A stretch of DNA of 64,000 nucleotides from Mastigias papua (lineage: Eukaryota; Cnidaria; Scyphozoa; Rhizostomeae; Mastigiidae), in NCBI GenBank assembly GCA_964019165.1, contig OZ025270.1:15184159-15248158 (forward strand). The letters run 5' to 3'. Of this stretch, positions 31,849 through 43,700 are shown in pieces. A program made the position numbers and the translations under genes. Position 1 is the first letter of the stretch. Each line of letters begins with the position of its first letter. The notes under the pieces were generated by a model. That model worked only from the letters and a program-made list of their open reading frames with translations. It searched no databases and was not told where the DNA came from.

Positions 31849-32156
31849 CCGTAAATCCTCGAATAAGCCCCCCCTCGAATAAGCCCCCATGCTAGAACTT
31901 CAAATTATAAGTAAGCCCCCCTCGAATAAGCCCCCACCCTAGGTGATGGTGAAGACTATAATAGAGACTAATGCTTAAATATAGACTGTTCTTGTAATAG
32001 TATGGAGAAAAGGAGCTTTGGCAATGAGATTTTTATACGACATTTGTCAAATAATTTTATAAGCCCCCTCGAATCAGCCCCCCGCTCGAATAAGCCCCCA
32101 CCCAAAAAGCATCAAAAATAAATAAGCCCCCAGGGGGCAAATTTCAGGATTTACGG
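31849..32156. mobile_element. MITE with CCGTAAATCCT ends, TA-flanked
   Basis: The ends CCGTAAATCCT are exact inverted repeats, flanked by TA on both sides, as for Tc1/mariner-type insertions. The interior holds several CTCGAATAAGCCCCC units near both ends. It lies just downstream of USP-B. Confidence 0.75.
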
Positions 32157-35107
32157 TACTGCTTAAAAGTTACAGTGGTGCTTTGGCTGAAATGTTATCT
32201 TTTGCGAATTTATTTTAGGAATGCAGGAATTTTCCGTGAAAATGAGCAGTGCTACTGAAAAGGTGATTTGGCGAGTTTCCATGAAAAACAGGCATACATA
32301 CATTGAATAGAAATGGAGGTGTCGTTAAGTGAGCTCTCTTATACTAAGGGAGTTCTATGGGCTATATATAGCTAGGAGTACCAGAGCAACATTCGGAGAC
32401 ATGAATTTAACAAACATTGATTGGCTTTTGTGCAGTGCAAGAAAATCAAACATACATTGATTCAAGGGTGACGAAGGACCGCACATTCAGAGTTAATTTT
32501 CAAAGCAACTTTATAGAAAGGACACTTGCTAGTAGGGAATGATAGGCCAACTAGTGGGGAAATTTAAAGGTCTGGTGGGGAATTTCCCCCATTAGTTTGT
32601 TTGTTAAATAATCCACAGATATAAACTATAAAGACTATCTTGACAATAAATCGGTTCAATCCTCGACCTATTGATGTTTGAATTGCATATCATGCAGTTA
32701 AGTCGCCTTGAGTTTGTGCATATTAAAGTGCTATAAAGATATGTGGGCATTTTTTCGTATAATACAATGGAGCTATAGATAAGCTTTTTAGAGCCACGCA
32801 GATAAGCTGATGGTAGCAGCAGATCAGAGATGAAATCTTCAAGAAAACCAATGGAAAGTTTTGTAGATATTGGGTGATGATTTATCACGTTCGCTGTATC
32901 AAATGTTGAGAACCACGCAAAAAATGACTGAAAATAATGAGTTTGCTAAAGCAAATTTTATGGTAAACTCAGTAGCGGCCTAACGGAGACAATCAGGGCA
33001 GACGCGCAACTACAGGTCCTACAGGTGTGGGATCCTGGGGTCCAGACCCCTGCCCTTTTCTTTCAACAGAATAAAAGTGCCCTTTTTCTTGGATTAGTTT
33101 GGAACTATATATTGGCATTTTTGCTGAATAGATCTGATTGTAATCACCCTTAGATTTGAAAATAGAGAAATCTTGCAAATTCTTGTGTTTCTATGCTAAC
33201 ATTTTTTTCATCATCTTCGCATTCATCAGATTGGCACCACATAGACAGCACGCACATCACATCATATGATTTAATCTCCTTTATTCACAACTCTTCCTCG
33301 CTCGCCATCACTTATCGTTCATGATATTTCGGCTTTGGGGAGATCATCCCTAATTTTCCCCAACATCCCTCAGTGAAAACAACCAGAGACTCCAGAGACT
33401 GTGACCTTGCCTATCTCGTTTGAAAGGAAGATTCTAATGAAAGACATAAAGTCTAGCATCGGAGAGAGCTTCGAACCGAATTTCTTCGTCTACATTGTTG
33501 ATTTTTCCTCGCGAAGAAAGTTATCGATGTCCTACAGACCCATAGGTAGCTGACCCGGATTGGGGGGAGAGGGGACATTTTGTCATGCAGTAAGATAAAA
33601 CAACTATTTAATACATCTTGAAATACAATAGAGCTCTCTAGCGAAAGGACATTTAGAATTCGCTTTAAATCATTCCTGTTATATAATTTATGAGAAAGTT
33701 ATCTTACACAAGATTCTTGACTAGCAGAGCATTCGAGAACATTTCACTTTGGTAAAGACGGTATGAATGAATCCAATGTTATGCTTGCAGTACATATTGT
33801 ACAAGTTTTAGGATTGCCACCCCAAAAACCTGACAACACCAAAGTTTATTGGGGACCCTCTTTGGGCGGGGGCCTTAGCTCATGAAAAAAGATGCCTTAA
33901 AATTGCGTTATGCCAATGATTCAGTATTGTCTGAGATACCTTGATACTGGCAACTGGCATCTTTACTAAGCTACGCTGCGCTGATGCTCAGATCGAGGAA
34001 GCCAGTTCTGAAACCAGAGGTCATGCTTGATGGCTTCGTATAAAGGTATCATCAATATAGAAGTTGTTGCTCCATTCCTATTTTTAGTCAACATTTTGAG
34101 CCTTTTATCCACTAGGCGACGTCCAGTCATCAGTGGTGAAATCCTTCGCACATGCCACGCCCTTCCAGGTTACGCATGCGTATCTTATTTCTTGTAAGTG
34201 AAGGCAATCGCCGCGGCAATGGCTTTGGTATTTCGATCACAGTCTACTTTCTTGAAGCGGTCAGGAAACGCATCTGTATTGAGTAGGGGCAGCATAGCCT
34301 TATCTCAAAAAGTCGCAAACATTATTGTAAGGTCATTGGACGTGTACTTGATTTTGAGAAAGTCAAATTTGCGATCCTGCAAGGATCATGCCTGGGTTCT
34401 TTGCTTCCTCAAAAGCAATTCTGTACGGGGTGATGCTAGTATCTTTTTTCTTGAATTCTATTCGTGCAGTAAACAATGCTGTTAGTGAAGACCTGCGGTT
34501 TCTAAATACATGGCTTGAGTGTAAGCTGTCACTGTGTTATATAATTTCACAAGAATCCTTCTTGGCACAGGGTACGCGGGTAAGCCCCACTCCAAGTTCC
34601 GAAGGTTGTTTTTCAATTAAACCAACAATGTAGGCTCTAGGCTCCGATGCTCCAATCCAAAAACATATATACATAAAATCACAATAAACAGAAACTCTAA
34701 GATCGATAAATGTGTAGAAAATATAAAATATACGTGTAATAAACTATAGGCTCTCAGACTCCAATCTCCTAGGCTCAATCTCCTCAACAAAACATAACAT
34801 GGGTATATATTAATCGTTCATTACAAGTGTCAATCAAGCTATGTACAGAGGCGGGCTATTAGTAATCGGGGGGGGGGGGCTCACTATTCCACAAGATTCT
34901 TGACACACTGAGCACACTGAGCGTTACAAAAACGCAAAATATATTGATGATACAAAACAAAAGCTCCTGAGCAAGCTAACACCCCTAGGAGAGCGGTCCT
35001 TACTTATGGCCGGGGTTGGGATTGAAGAGAAGGTATTATGTGTCCTCGAAATATTTTGCCGCATCATTTGCTTACCTCGAATTTTTTACCTCACCGAAAT
35101 ATGCATA
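32157..35107. other. No gene or element recognised
   Basis: Nearly 3 kb with only short open frames, none showing a known motif on either strand. Poly-G runs near 33.85 and 34.87 kb look like decayed transposon ends but could not be paired. Confidence 0.45.

Positions 35108-35198
<91 letters not shown>
35108..35198. repeat. (TA)n microsatellite
   Basis: About 90 bp of TA dinucleotides. Confidence 0.96.
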
Positions 35199-35202
<4 letters not shown>

Positions 35203-35580
35203 AGCGGCGATAAATTCCAATGTATCTTCTACCATACCAAAGTGGTTAACAATGTAATGGAGCGATACGATAAGATAAGATAAAAGAGAAGAAAAATTAG
35301 AATATACTTGTATACGCTAATTGTGCAGTTCTAAAAGCTCCATATGCAATTCGAGAGAGAAATTTAGCTTCGGATTGCATCATTATCGTTGATTACCATA
35401 ACTGGAGTATGATGACGTAAGAGAACTCAATCTTTGACGTTGACCGCTGTCGATTACAATGATACTTTTTTTCTCTAACATTCTAAATACAGTCATTTGC
35501 ATCAGGCCTCATATGCATTTGGCATATTACAATGAGTTGCAAAATATTGTGGGAATCAACCAAATGCTACTTTATGGGGT

Positions 35581-35997
35581 GCTTCACATCGGCACAAAAA
35601 TTCATAAACTACACAACTTTTTTGGGTGGTAGGAACGCTGTCTTTTTTAGCAGATGGTAGCATGACCTTATTATTGTAGACCACACGAGGCTTCACAGCA
35701 TAGAAACAAGATGTTATGGCTTTATTAATTTGGTTTTCAAATTTTGACGAAACATTACCAATCCAGGGCAGTTTTAGGTAAACTGGGCACTGGATTGATA
35801 ATGTTTTGGACCCTGGATTGGTAATGTTTCATCAAATTTGAAAACCAAATTAACAAAGCCATTACATCCTGTTCCTATGCTGTGAAACCTCGTGTGGTCT
35901 ACAATACTAAGGTCATGCTACCATCTGCTAAAAAAGATAGCGTTCCTACCACCCAAAAAAGTTGTGCAGTTTATGAATTTTTGTGCCGACGTGAAGC
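35581..35997. repeat. Large hairpin: 188-bp inverted repeat around a 42-bp spacer
   Basis: The left arm 35581-35768 is the reverse complement of 35811-35997 at well over 90 percent identity by eye. The arms carry the start of a GIY-YIG reading frame (ATGCTACCATCTGCTAAAAA; ACCACCCAAAAAAGTTGTGC), so the same peptide is encoded outward on both strands. The spacer holds a partial extra copy of the arm tip (CTGGATTGATAATGTTTT). Inverted terminal duplication is known for Penelope-like elements and is the likely origin. Confidence 0.9.
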
Positions 35998-36310
35998 TCG
36001 GTACGTAGGGCGCACTACGCAGAGACTAGCAGACAGAATAACACAACATGTACAAAGGCTCAAGGAGGTCAACCCCAACGTTCGAATAATTGTATCCTCG
36101 ATTCTCCTACAGAAGTATGACACACCGAAAAATCTATACATCGTTGAGTCTAATGCTGCGCTGGAGCGTAACTGCTTTTCAAATGGTTGGGACTTCCTTA
36201 ACAATTCTAACATTGCATTCAAACATATAGATAAATGGGGCATGCATCATACCCCTGAGGGATATCATTTGTTTGCAAGCAATCTTCATGCTCACTCGTT
36301 TAGCGGGTGA
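35882..36310 (+). CDS. Chimeric GIY-YIG / SGNH-hydrolase fragment ORF, 142 aa
   Basis: The first half reads CAVYEFLCRREARYVGRTTQ, a GIY-YIG nuclease core as found at the C-terminus of Penelope-like elements. From about residue 60, VRIIVSSILLQKYD leads to a C-terminus with HIDKWGMHHTPEGYHLFASN. That resembles the end of the SGNH/GDSL esterase domain in ORF1 of CR1/L2-type LINEs, with the catalytic Asp/His-like D...MH block. The ORF starts within the right arm of the hairpin repeat and lies about 300 bp before LINE ORF2. It is most simply a junction between two retroelements that happens to keep frame. Expression is not shown. Confidence 0.6.
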   Translation: MKPRVVYNTKVMLPSAKKDSVPTTQKSCAVYEFLCRREARYVGRTTQRLADRITQHVQRLKEVNPNVRIIVSSILLQKYDTPKNLYIVESNAALERNCFSNGWDFLNNSNIAFKHIDKWGMHHTPEGYHLFASNLHAHSFSG

Positions 36311-36396
36311 CAAGCACACTAGAGGAGCGCAGGTTGGTGCTAGCCATTCTAAACTGAATTCCCTTGGTCAAAAAACCAATAATATATTTAATAGTA

Positions 36397-36581
36397 CAGT
36401 CAACCTTGCATAATTCGGATCGGTTTTATCCGGATTTCTGTATATTCCGGACAGAATTGCTAAGTCCGATTGGTTTCCTATTACAGTGCAACACTGAAAA
36501 TTCTTCTATGTAATCCGGATTTTCTGTAATCCGGACAAAATCAGCCAGTCCCGTGTGATCCGAATTATGCGAGGTTGACTG
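36397..36581. mobile_element. pogo/Tigger-like MITE, 185 bp, in the LINE
   Basis: Inverted repeats begin CAGTCAACCTTGCATAATTC on the left and CAGTCAACCTCGCATAATTC on the right, continuing into GGATC. TA flanks both ends (36395-36396, 36582-36583). CAGT ends and TA duplication fit pogo-type Tc1/mariner relatives. It ends 25 bp before the LINE ORF2 start codon, so it is younger than the LINE. Confidence 0.9.
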
Positions 36582-36606
36582 TATAACTAAATCTAAAAAG
36601 GGTTTA

Positions 36607-39450
36607 ATGATGGCATCCCTGAATGTTAATGGGCTAAGAAGTCACTTGGACGAAGTTAAAATTCTAGTGAACAGTATGGGATTAGATATATTAGCATTAA
36701 ACGAGACTAAGCTAGATTACTCAATCGAACATCAAATTACAGACATCACTGGGTATAAGCAGCTGCGCCTTGATAGATCTCGCTGTGGTGGCGGGATCTC
36801 CATATATGTCAAAGATAACCTTAAGTTCCTACTCAGGAAAGATATCCCTGTTGAAAATATTGAGTTACTCTGCATTGAAATCCAACCACTAAAATGCAAA
36901 TCTTTTCTCTTTGTTGCCTGGTATAGGCCCCCAAACGATCCAGTTTGCACCTTTCAAAAATCAGAAAGAGTTCTTTCATATCTTGATAAAGAGGGCAAGG
37001 AAATCATTCTTATGGGTGATATAAACTGCGATCTATCCCAGGAATTGGAGGGACTTTCGTCGGATAGCAATTCCAGGCATTTACTTAATTTATACCAGCT
37101 GTTCAGTCTTAAACAGATTATTAAAGAACCAACTAGGGTCACATTATCAACATCTACACTCATTGACCATATAGCTACGACTTGCACGGACAATGTTTTA
37201 GATTCGGGGGTACATAAAGTAGCGTTGAGCGACCATTACATGGTCTTTTGCAAACGGAAACTCAACGCTGCCGTTGGTGGGAGCCATAAGATGATTAAAA
37301 CTAGAAATATGAAAAAATTTAACCATGAGGCTTTTTTAGCCGATGTTTCAAGAATCTGCTGGGAGAATGTTGTTAGTAAATCTAGTGACATTAATGTTAT
37401 CATTAGAGAATGGTCATCCGTATTTTCTGCTATTATTGAAAAGCATGCTCCAATAAAAGAGATTAGGGTTTCTGATAAGAATTCTCCATGGATTACGAAT
37501 GAGCTTAAGTCCTTGATGAAATCCAGGGATAGACTTAAAAAAGCTGCTATTAAACACAAATCTCCAGCCATGATGGGTAGATATAAAACAGCCCGTAATA
37601 AAGTAAACAACCTTAATGTCACACTAAAAAGGCAATATTTCACTAACAAGATTATTGAGTGCAAAGGTAATATGAAAGAAACTTGGAAGACAACTAACGC
37701 ACTTCTCAATAAGCGCAGCAAATCAACCAACATCACATCTCTTAGTGTAGGAGACATTGAAATCCATGAGAAAAATGAAATCTCAAACAAGATGAACGAT
37801 TACTTTTGCACTATTGGCAAAGAGTTAGCTGATAAAATTGATCCATCTCCAAACCCCCTTTTAGTTGGTAACTACAGGATAAATGAAGGCAATAAAACGA
37901 TGAAATTTACAAAGATTAACGAACAAAATATTAGGGATGCCATTGGTAAAATAAAAACATCTAAGGGCTTTGGAAACGACAATATCTCTAGTTATTTTCT
38001 GCAACTTGCCTTGCCTTACATCGTCAACTCGCTAGCGTACATGTTTAACAAGTCCTTAGAGGATAGGGAGTTTCCTTCTCTTTGGAAAATTGCTAGAGTT
38101 ATTCCTATTTTCAAAGACGGAGATAAAAGCGCCAAAGAAAACTATAGGCCAATATCAGTCCTCCCAGTCGTTTCAAGGCTCTTTGAAAAATTAGTGTACA
38201 ACCAACTTTATGAGTATTTAAACTCGAATGATCTCTTAGCTCCGAGTCAATCTGGATTCAGATCACTTCACTCAACAGCCACTGCTCTTTTGAAATGTAC
38301 TAATGATTGGTACAGCAGCTTAGATGTGGGAAAACATGTTGGGGTTATATTTGTTGATTTGAAAAAAGCTTTTGACACAGTTGATCACAAAATCCTAGTG
38401 CAAAAGCTTGCTCACTACGGTATCCACTCTTCGGAGCTAATGTGGTTTAAGTCGTACCTCTCTAATCGCTCCCAGTTTACAAGGGTTAATGGTGTGGATT
38501 CTAAAGTTCAAAATATAGATATAGGTGTCCCTCAAGGCTCGTGTCTTGGCCCATTATTATTTTTACTTTATATCAATGACCTTCCTAAAATCACTAATAA
38601 CGCTAAGGTTTACATGTATGCTGATGACACTAGCCTAAGTCTACAAAATCATAGTATGTCCCAGTTAAACAGGGCATTAAACCAGGACCTTCTAGCTCTT
38701 GATAAATGGTTGCGGGGAAACAAGCTTTCTCTTAACGTTGCTAAAACGCACTCCATGGTAATTTCTACTAAACGGAAGCTTGCAATCTTGAAAAATCAAG
38801 CTGAGCAATTAAATCTGCATATAAGGCATAATGATCTCGATGTTGTTCAATGCACTAAGTATCTAGGAGTCCATATTGACAATACTCTTGATTGGAAGAA
38901 TCACATTCAAGAAGTATCGAAAAAGATTTCTCGATCTCTTGGGGTGATAAGGTATGCCAAAAGGTTTTTACCTTTTGAGTCACTTAAAAATCTTTACACT
39001 GGTTTGGTCGATCCACATTTTCGCTGCTGTTGCGCAGTCTGGGGTGTCTGTGGACTTACTGAATTACAGCAACTACAGAAGCTTCAGAATCGCGCAGCCA
39101 GAATAATAACTGGAAGCAATTTTGATGCTCCTAGCAAACCTTTAATCATGGGCCTAGGTTGGAAAACGATCGAAGAACTTATCCAATATGAAACGCAAGT
39201 ACTTGTCTACAAAGCTAGAAATGGGCTTGCCCCTCAGTACCTCTTCGACATGTTGGTTGCAAACTATTCTGAGGCCACGTATAATCTACGAAATACTGCC
39301 ACAGATCTCAAGCTGCCAAAGAGGAATTCCTCTAATGGGCAGAAGGGCTTCTCCTACAAGGGCTCGAAAATGTGGAACAGCCTACCAACAGAATCGAAGC
39401 TAGCATCTAACCTTGCCTCCTTTAAAACGTCTTTGATGCATGATGCATGA
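36607..39450 (+). CDS. LINE ORF2: AP endonuclease plus reverse transcriptase, 947 aa
   Basis: An uninterrupted frame encodes an N-terminal APE-type endonuclease: SLNVNGLRS at the start, LNETKLD, GGISIYVKD, MGDINCD and the catalytic SDHYMV near residue 210. The reverse transcriptase follows: FVDLKKAFDTVDH, VPQGSCLGPLLFLLYINDL and the active-site YADDTSLSL, then a C-terminal region with LQNRAARIITGS. The length fits CR1/L2/jockey-group ORF2. The ATG at 36607 lies immediately before the endonuclease. All key catalytic residues are present, so the enzyme could be active, though ORF1 is incomplete. It nicks target DNA and copies element RNA by target-primed reverse transcription. Confidence 0.95.
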   Translation: MMASLNVNGLRSHLDEVKILVNSMGLDILALNETKLDYSIEHQITDITGYKQLRLDRSRCGGGISIYVKDNLKFLLRKDIPVENIELLCIEIQPLKCKSFLFVAWYRPPNDPVCTFQKSERVLSYLDKEGKEIILMGDINCDLSQELEGLSSDSNSRHLLNLYQLFSLKQIIKEPTRVTLSTSTLIDHIATTCTDNVLDSGVHKVALSDHYMVFCKRKLNAAVGGSHKMIKTRNMKKFNHEAFLADVSRICWENVVSKSSDINVIIREWSSVFSAIIEKHAPIKEIRVSDKNSPWITNELKSLMKSRDRLKKAAIKHKSPAMMGRYKTARNKVNNLNVTLKRQYFTNKIIECKGNMKETWKTTNALLNKRSKSTNITSLSVGDIEIHEKNEISNKMNDYFCTIGKELADKIDPSPNPLLVGNYRINEGNKTMKFTKINEQNIRDAIGKIKTSKGFGNDNISSYFLQLALPYIVNSLAYMFNKSLEDREFPSLWKIARVIPIFKDGDKSAKENYRPISVLPVVSRLFEKLVYNQLYEYLNSNDLLAPSQSGFRSLHSTATALLKCTNDWYSSLDVGKHVGVIFVDLKKAFDTVDHKILVQKLAHYGIHSSELMWFKSYLSNRSQFTRVNGVDSKVQNIDIGVPQGSCLGPLLFLLYINDLPKITNNAKVYMYADDTSLSLQNHSMSQLNRALNQDLLALDKWLRGNKLSLNVAKTHSMVISTKRKLAILKNQAEQLNLHIRHNDLDVVQCTKYLGVHIDNTLDWKNHIQEVSKKISRSLGVIRYAKRFLPFESLKNLYTGLVDPHFRCCCAVWGVCGLTELQQLQKLQNRAARIITGSNFDAPSKPLIMGLGWKTIEELIQYETQVLVYKARNGLAPQYLFDMLVANYSEATYNLRNTATDLKLPKRNSSNGQKGFSYKGSKMWNSLPTESKLASNLASFKTSLMHDA

Positions 39451-39730
39451 ATTGTATATAGCTTGAAATTATTTTTTTTCTTTTTTTTTACCAATATATT
39501 TTTTGTACTTTTATCATTGTATCTTTAATAATTTTGTAAATAATATTTTATATAACGGTATATCGCTTTTAGGTAGTAGACATTGTAATTAGGCTTTTTT
39601 TTTTCTTTTCAAATTTATTTTTCAAACCATGTATTGTATTTAAATGGAGGGCCCCTTGAAAAGCAGCTGTAGCTGAAGGGCAACCCTCCTTAAATATTTT
39701 TAATAATAATAATAATAATAATTAATAATA

Positions 39731-40012
39731 GTACCCACGAGCATCAGGACGAAAACCACTATAATAAGAGAACAGCCACCTCGTATGTGTAAAAACTCTA
39801 TTTCTAAAGTGAAAAGTGATTCGGCCATAGGACAACATCTCATTAAAAACCCAGAATGCGCCAAAACATATTCAGATGATAATTTTCGGATCATAGGGCA
39901 AGCAAGATCGTCCTTTCATTTAAGTGTTTTGGAATCGGTTTACATAAAGACTCAAAACCCAGTCTTGTGTAAACAAAACGGGTTCATCTTCTCACTTGGA
40001 CTCTTCAAGTAA
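39731..40012 (+). pseudogene. Penelope-like element C-terminal fragment
   Basis: Beyond the LINE tail the frame reads TATSYVCKNS then SDSAIGQHLIKNPECAKTY, DDNFRIIGQARSSFHLSVLE and SVYIKTQNPVLCKQNGF. The same peptide family appears at 63318-63600. It is the region that ends GIY-YIG-bearing Penelope-like ORFs in many invertebrates. It lacks the reverse transcriptase here and the LINE seems to have inserted at its 5' side. Confidence 0.65.
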
Positions 40013-40729
40013 ACAATGGTGAATAGGTGCCAAGTGGCCAATCATACGGCTAACTGGACACATTATTCATCATGTCACGTGTACCCGCATCTGACTATAT
40101 ATTTCGGTTCACCTTTCGGTCGCTTTCCGACGTTTCATACTCTGATGAGTGTCGGACGAAAAATAAGCTTTTCAGTATGTCTAAAACATGGTACCACTTT
40201 TTCGTAAAGTAGTGAAGTTCTGTAGTACCAACAGACTTTTCATATATTGGGTTATAAGTTCAACATTTGAATGTTCTTTCATTGTTTAAGTACTTTCACT
40301 GCGGGAAGGTTGTTAACATTGCAACATATTCTCTACACCACCTTCTGTCAAAACAAGGAATGGGTCAGCACTGTTGACTTTTTCAAATTATTTCATGACA
40401 TAGCCATCTTACTGATATTATATTATATTCAATTTATTTAAAGTTGGCGCTACATAACTATGTACAATAAATATTAAAAACATTACTATACATGCTAATC
40501 CAAGCCAACTGCTAAAATGAGATATAAAGTACAATGGCATAAACTTAAATAAATAAGATAAAAAATACATGGTATAATATTTAAAGCAGAATAAAAAAAC
40601 ACAGTATTGTAAAAATCCGAGCAGATTAAATGTTAATGACGCTACTTTAAGATATTTCTTTGTGCATTTGCTTACGTGTAACATTGCGGTGTATGGGGAC
40701 TCTGGATAGAGGTAGTACCTTTGATGTCT

Positions 40730-43700
40730 GGCTGCTGCATCCTACTGTGGGATGGACGAACACACTGGTCCTCATCCTTCCTCTAAATCTCTCACGTGCT
40801 TGCTCCTAGCGCCACAACGCGGCAAACTGCTTCAGCAAGCAGACTAAACCACGTGAGGGGATGGTGTTTACACTGCACCACTGGGAGCAAGAGCTGATCC
40901 CAGCCAACGGCCAGGGCAGAGGGGTCCCTAGATGGACTCAACGACTAAGTGTACGGGTCCGAGGGCGAACCACACCATATTCTGTGGCCTTCGGTCGTCG
41001 GTCAACAGCTTGGAGAGGGGATGGGCGCCGGAGCTGATAGCAAGCCCACTGAAAGGATATGAGAAGGAAGAAGCAAGACATCTACATGCCGGTTCGGTCA
41101 ACAAAGGGTACTACCACCGGAACATGGAACATTCCTACCCTCTATGCCTGTAGCAGACTGAAGGAACTCACCTACGAACTAGTACGATATCACTGGGACA
41201 TTATAGGACTCTGTGAAGTCAGATGGACTGGCCTTGGTGAACCATCAACAGAGGACAGACACAAGATCTGGTTTTCCAGAGAACATCAGCACGGTGTGGC
41301 ATTCATCATAAGGAAAGAGTTTGCAGCCAGCGTCATCAGCTGCACACCCATCTCCAACAGACTCATCTCTATCCGTATATCTGCGGGCTACACAACATGA
41401 CCAAAATCCAGACCTATGCACCAACTGCAGACCATGAAGATGAGGAAATTGAGGAGTTCTATGAAGAACTAGACTCCACCTTAGCAAAAGTCCCAAGGAA
41501 AGACATACTCATAGTCCAGGGGGATTGGAACGCCAAAAGTAGGCCCAGATGTACACCAGAACTGGGCAGGGACAGTTGGAAGATTTGGTATTGGGAAAAC
41601 CAATGACAGAGGCCTTAGACTCTTAGAATTTGCCAAAAGCCATCGCCTCACCCTAGCCAACACTCTCCATCCCCACAAGTTGTCAAGGACCGCAGCTTGG
41701 CACTCACCCAATGGAAAAGTTCATAACCAGATTGACTTTATTCTGGTTCCTCAGTGCTTCAAATCTAGGGTCAACAAGCCGACCACAAGAACCTTCCCTG
41801 GCGCCGACATCGGCAGTGATCACGATCTTGTGCTGGCAACCATCAAACTGAAACTGAAATCCAAGCTTTGTCCAAAGAATCCCTGCATCCGCTTTGACCT
41901 TGAGAAGTTGAAAGACCCTGAAATTCTGGAAGTGTTCCAGGCCCAAGTTGGTGGGAAATTTGCAACCCTCAATCTCTTTGACCGTGAAGTAGACACTCTC
42001 GCCAGTGACATCAAAGAAGTGATGCTTAAAACAGCTGAAGAGGTACTGGGGAGGCAACGGAAGAAAATTCAGCCGTGGGTCACAATTTAGGTCTTGGATC
42101 TATGTGACAAAGGACGAGAACTGAGTGGAAAGAAACATGCAAGTGACGAAGCAAGGGCACAGTACCAGCAGGCACACAGAGAGGTCAGGAATAAGATGAG
42201 AGCAGCCAAAGAGGAATGGATAGAGGAGAAGTGCAGTGTCATTGAAAGGGGAATGGAAGCTGGTAACAGCAAGCAGGCCTACAAAACTCTCAAAGCCTCA
42301 CTAAAACCAGCCAGCCGAGAGCAGCGGTCATCAAAGATAAGGATGGCAAGCTACTGACAGACAGTGATGAAGTCCTACGGAGGTGGGCCGAATACTACAG
42401 TGGCCTATATAATTATGACCTCCACACAGATGTCGCCCTACTGCAAACCAGCCAGACTCCTATACACAGCGAGGATAGTCTGCGAGTTCTGAAAGAAGAA
42501 GTGGAAGCAGCAGTGTGGAGTCTGAAACCAGGCAAATCACCAGGAGTGGACAATATCCCCTCAAAACTGCTGAGAAATGGAGGTGAAGAGACAATCAAGG
42601 CCCTAACAGCTCTATGCCAAAAGATCTGGGAGCAGAAGAAATGGCCAACAGAGTGGACTCAATCACTGGCGATACCCCTACCAAAGAAGGGCAACCTACG
42701 ACAGTGCCAAAACTATAGGACTATAAGCCTGATAAGCCACCCCAGCAAGGTCATGCTCCACATCATCCTCAGCTCACTAAAAGCCAAGGCTGAGGAGCTA
42801 CTAGGAGAAGAACAGGCTGGGTTCAGAGCAGGAAGAAGTACAGTGGAACAAATTTTCAACTCCAGAGTCCTAATTGAGAAACATCTCCAACACCAACGGG
42901 ACCTGTTCCACAACTTCATCGATTTCAAGAAGGCCTTCGACAGAGTTTGGCACAGTGGCCTATGGCACGTCCTCAGAGATTTTAACATCGAAGAAGGACT
43001 TGTCCAAACCATCCAAGCCCTCTATGAACACTCTCAGAGTGCAGTTCTCTTAAACAGTCAACTGGGCAAGTTCTTCAAGACAACCATTGGTGTCAGATAG
43101 GGATGCCTACTCTCTCCAGTATTGTTCAATCTATTTCAGCAGAGAATCATGCAGGAGACCCTCCATGACCACCATACCTCCATTTCCATTGGTGGCAGAC
43201 CAGTCTGCAGCCTCCGCTTTGCAGTTGACATTGACCTAATGGGAGTCAGCAACAAAGAGCTCCAAGGCCTGACCAACAGTCTTGTTGCAAAAGCAGGCGA
43301 TTACGGAATGGAGGTCAGCACAGAGAAATCCAAGGCCATGATGAACAACAAAAACAACATCAGTACCAACATCAGTGGCGGATCCAGACCGAGTTCCCTG
43401 CTGCCCAGAACTCAGTCAGATTTTGCAAAATAAAATGATATTTCATTACATTTAAGTCAAAGTTAGCTAGATATATTATGGGTTACAATGAAGTTTCCAA
43501 AAAGTTACACGATTTAATTCAATGACAGTGAAAAACACTATTGTTTCTCTCTCCCGGTTCTCTCGCCTTACACTTTGAAAAATATTAATAGCTATGCGGA
43601 GCACTGTCATGATTTGTATCTGCGGTGGACAATCCTTGGGAACTCACAGAACTCGGAAATAAAATCCTTGGGCATCGGAAATGATCAGAAATAGACAATA

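Larger units (their letters stand above)
36055..39730 (+). mobile_element. CR1/L2-jockey-group LINE, 5'-truncated, ORF2 intact
   Basis: It runs from the SGNH remnant of ORF1, through an intact ORF2, to a 3' region ending in TAA repeats (39701-39730). The 5' boundary is inferred from where ORF1 similarity starts. A 185-bp MITE has inserted between ORF1 and ORF2. Confidence 0.75.

Noticed and set aside
34198..34633. Overlapping open frames on the plus strand
   Set aside because: No motif on either strand; neither a retroelement nor a host domain could be identified.
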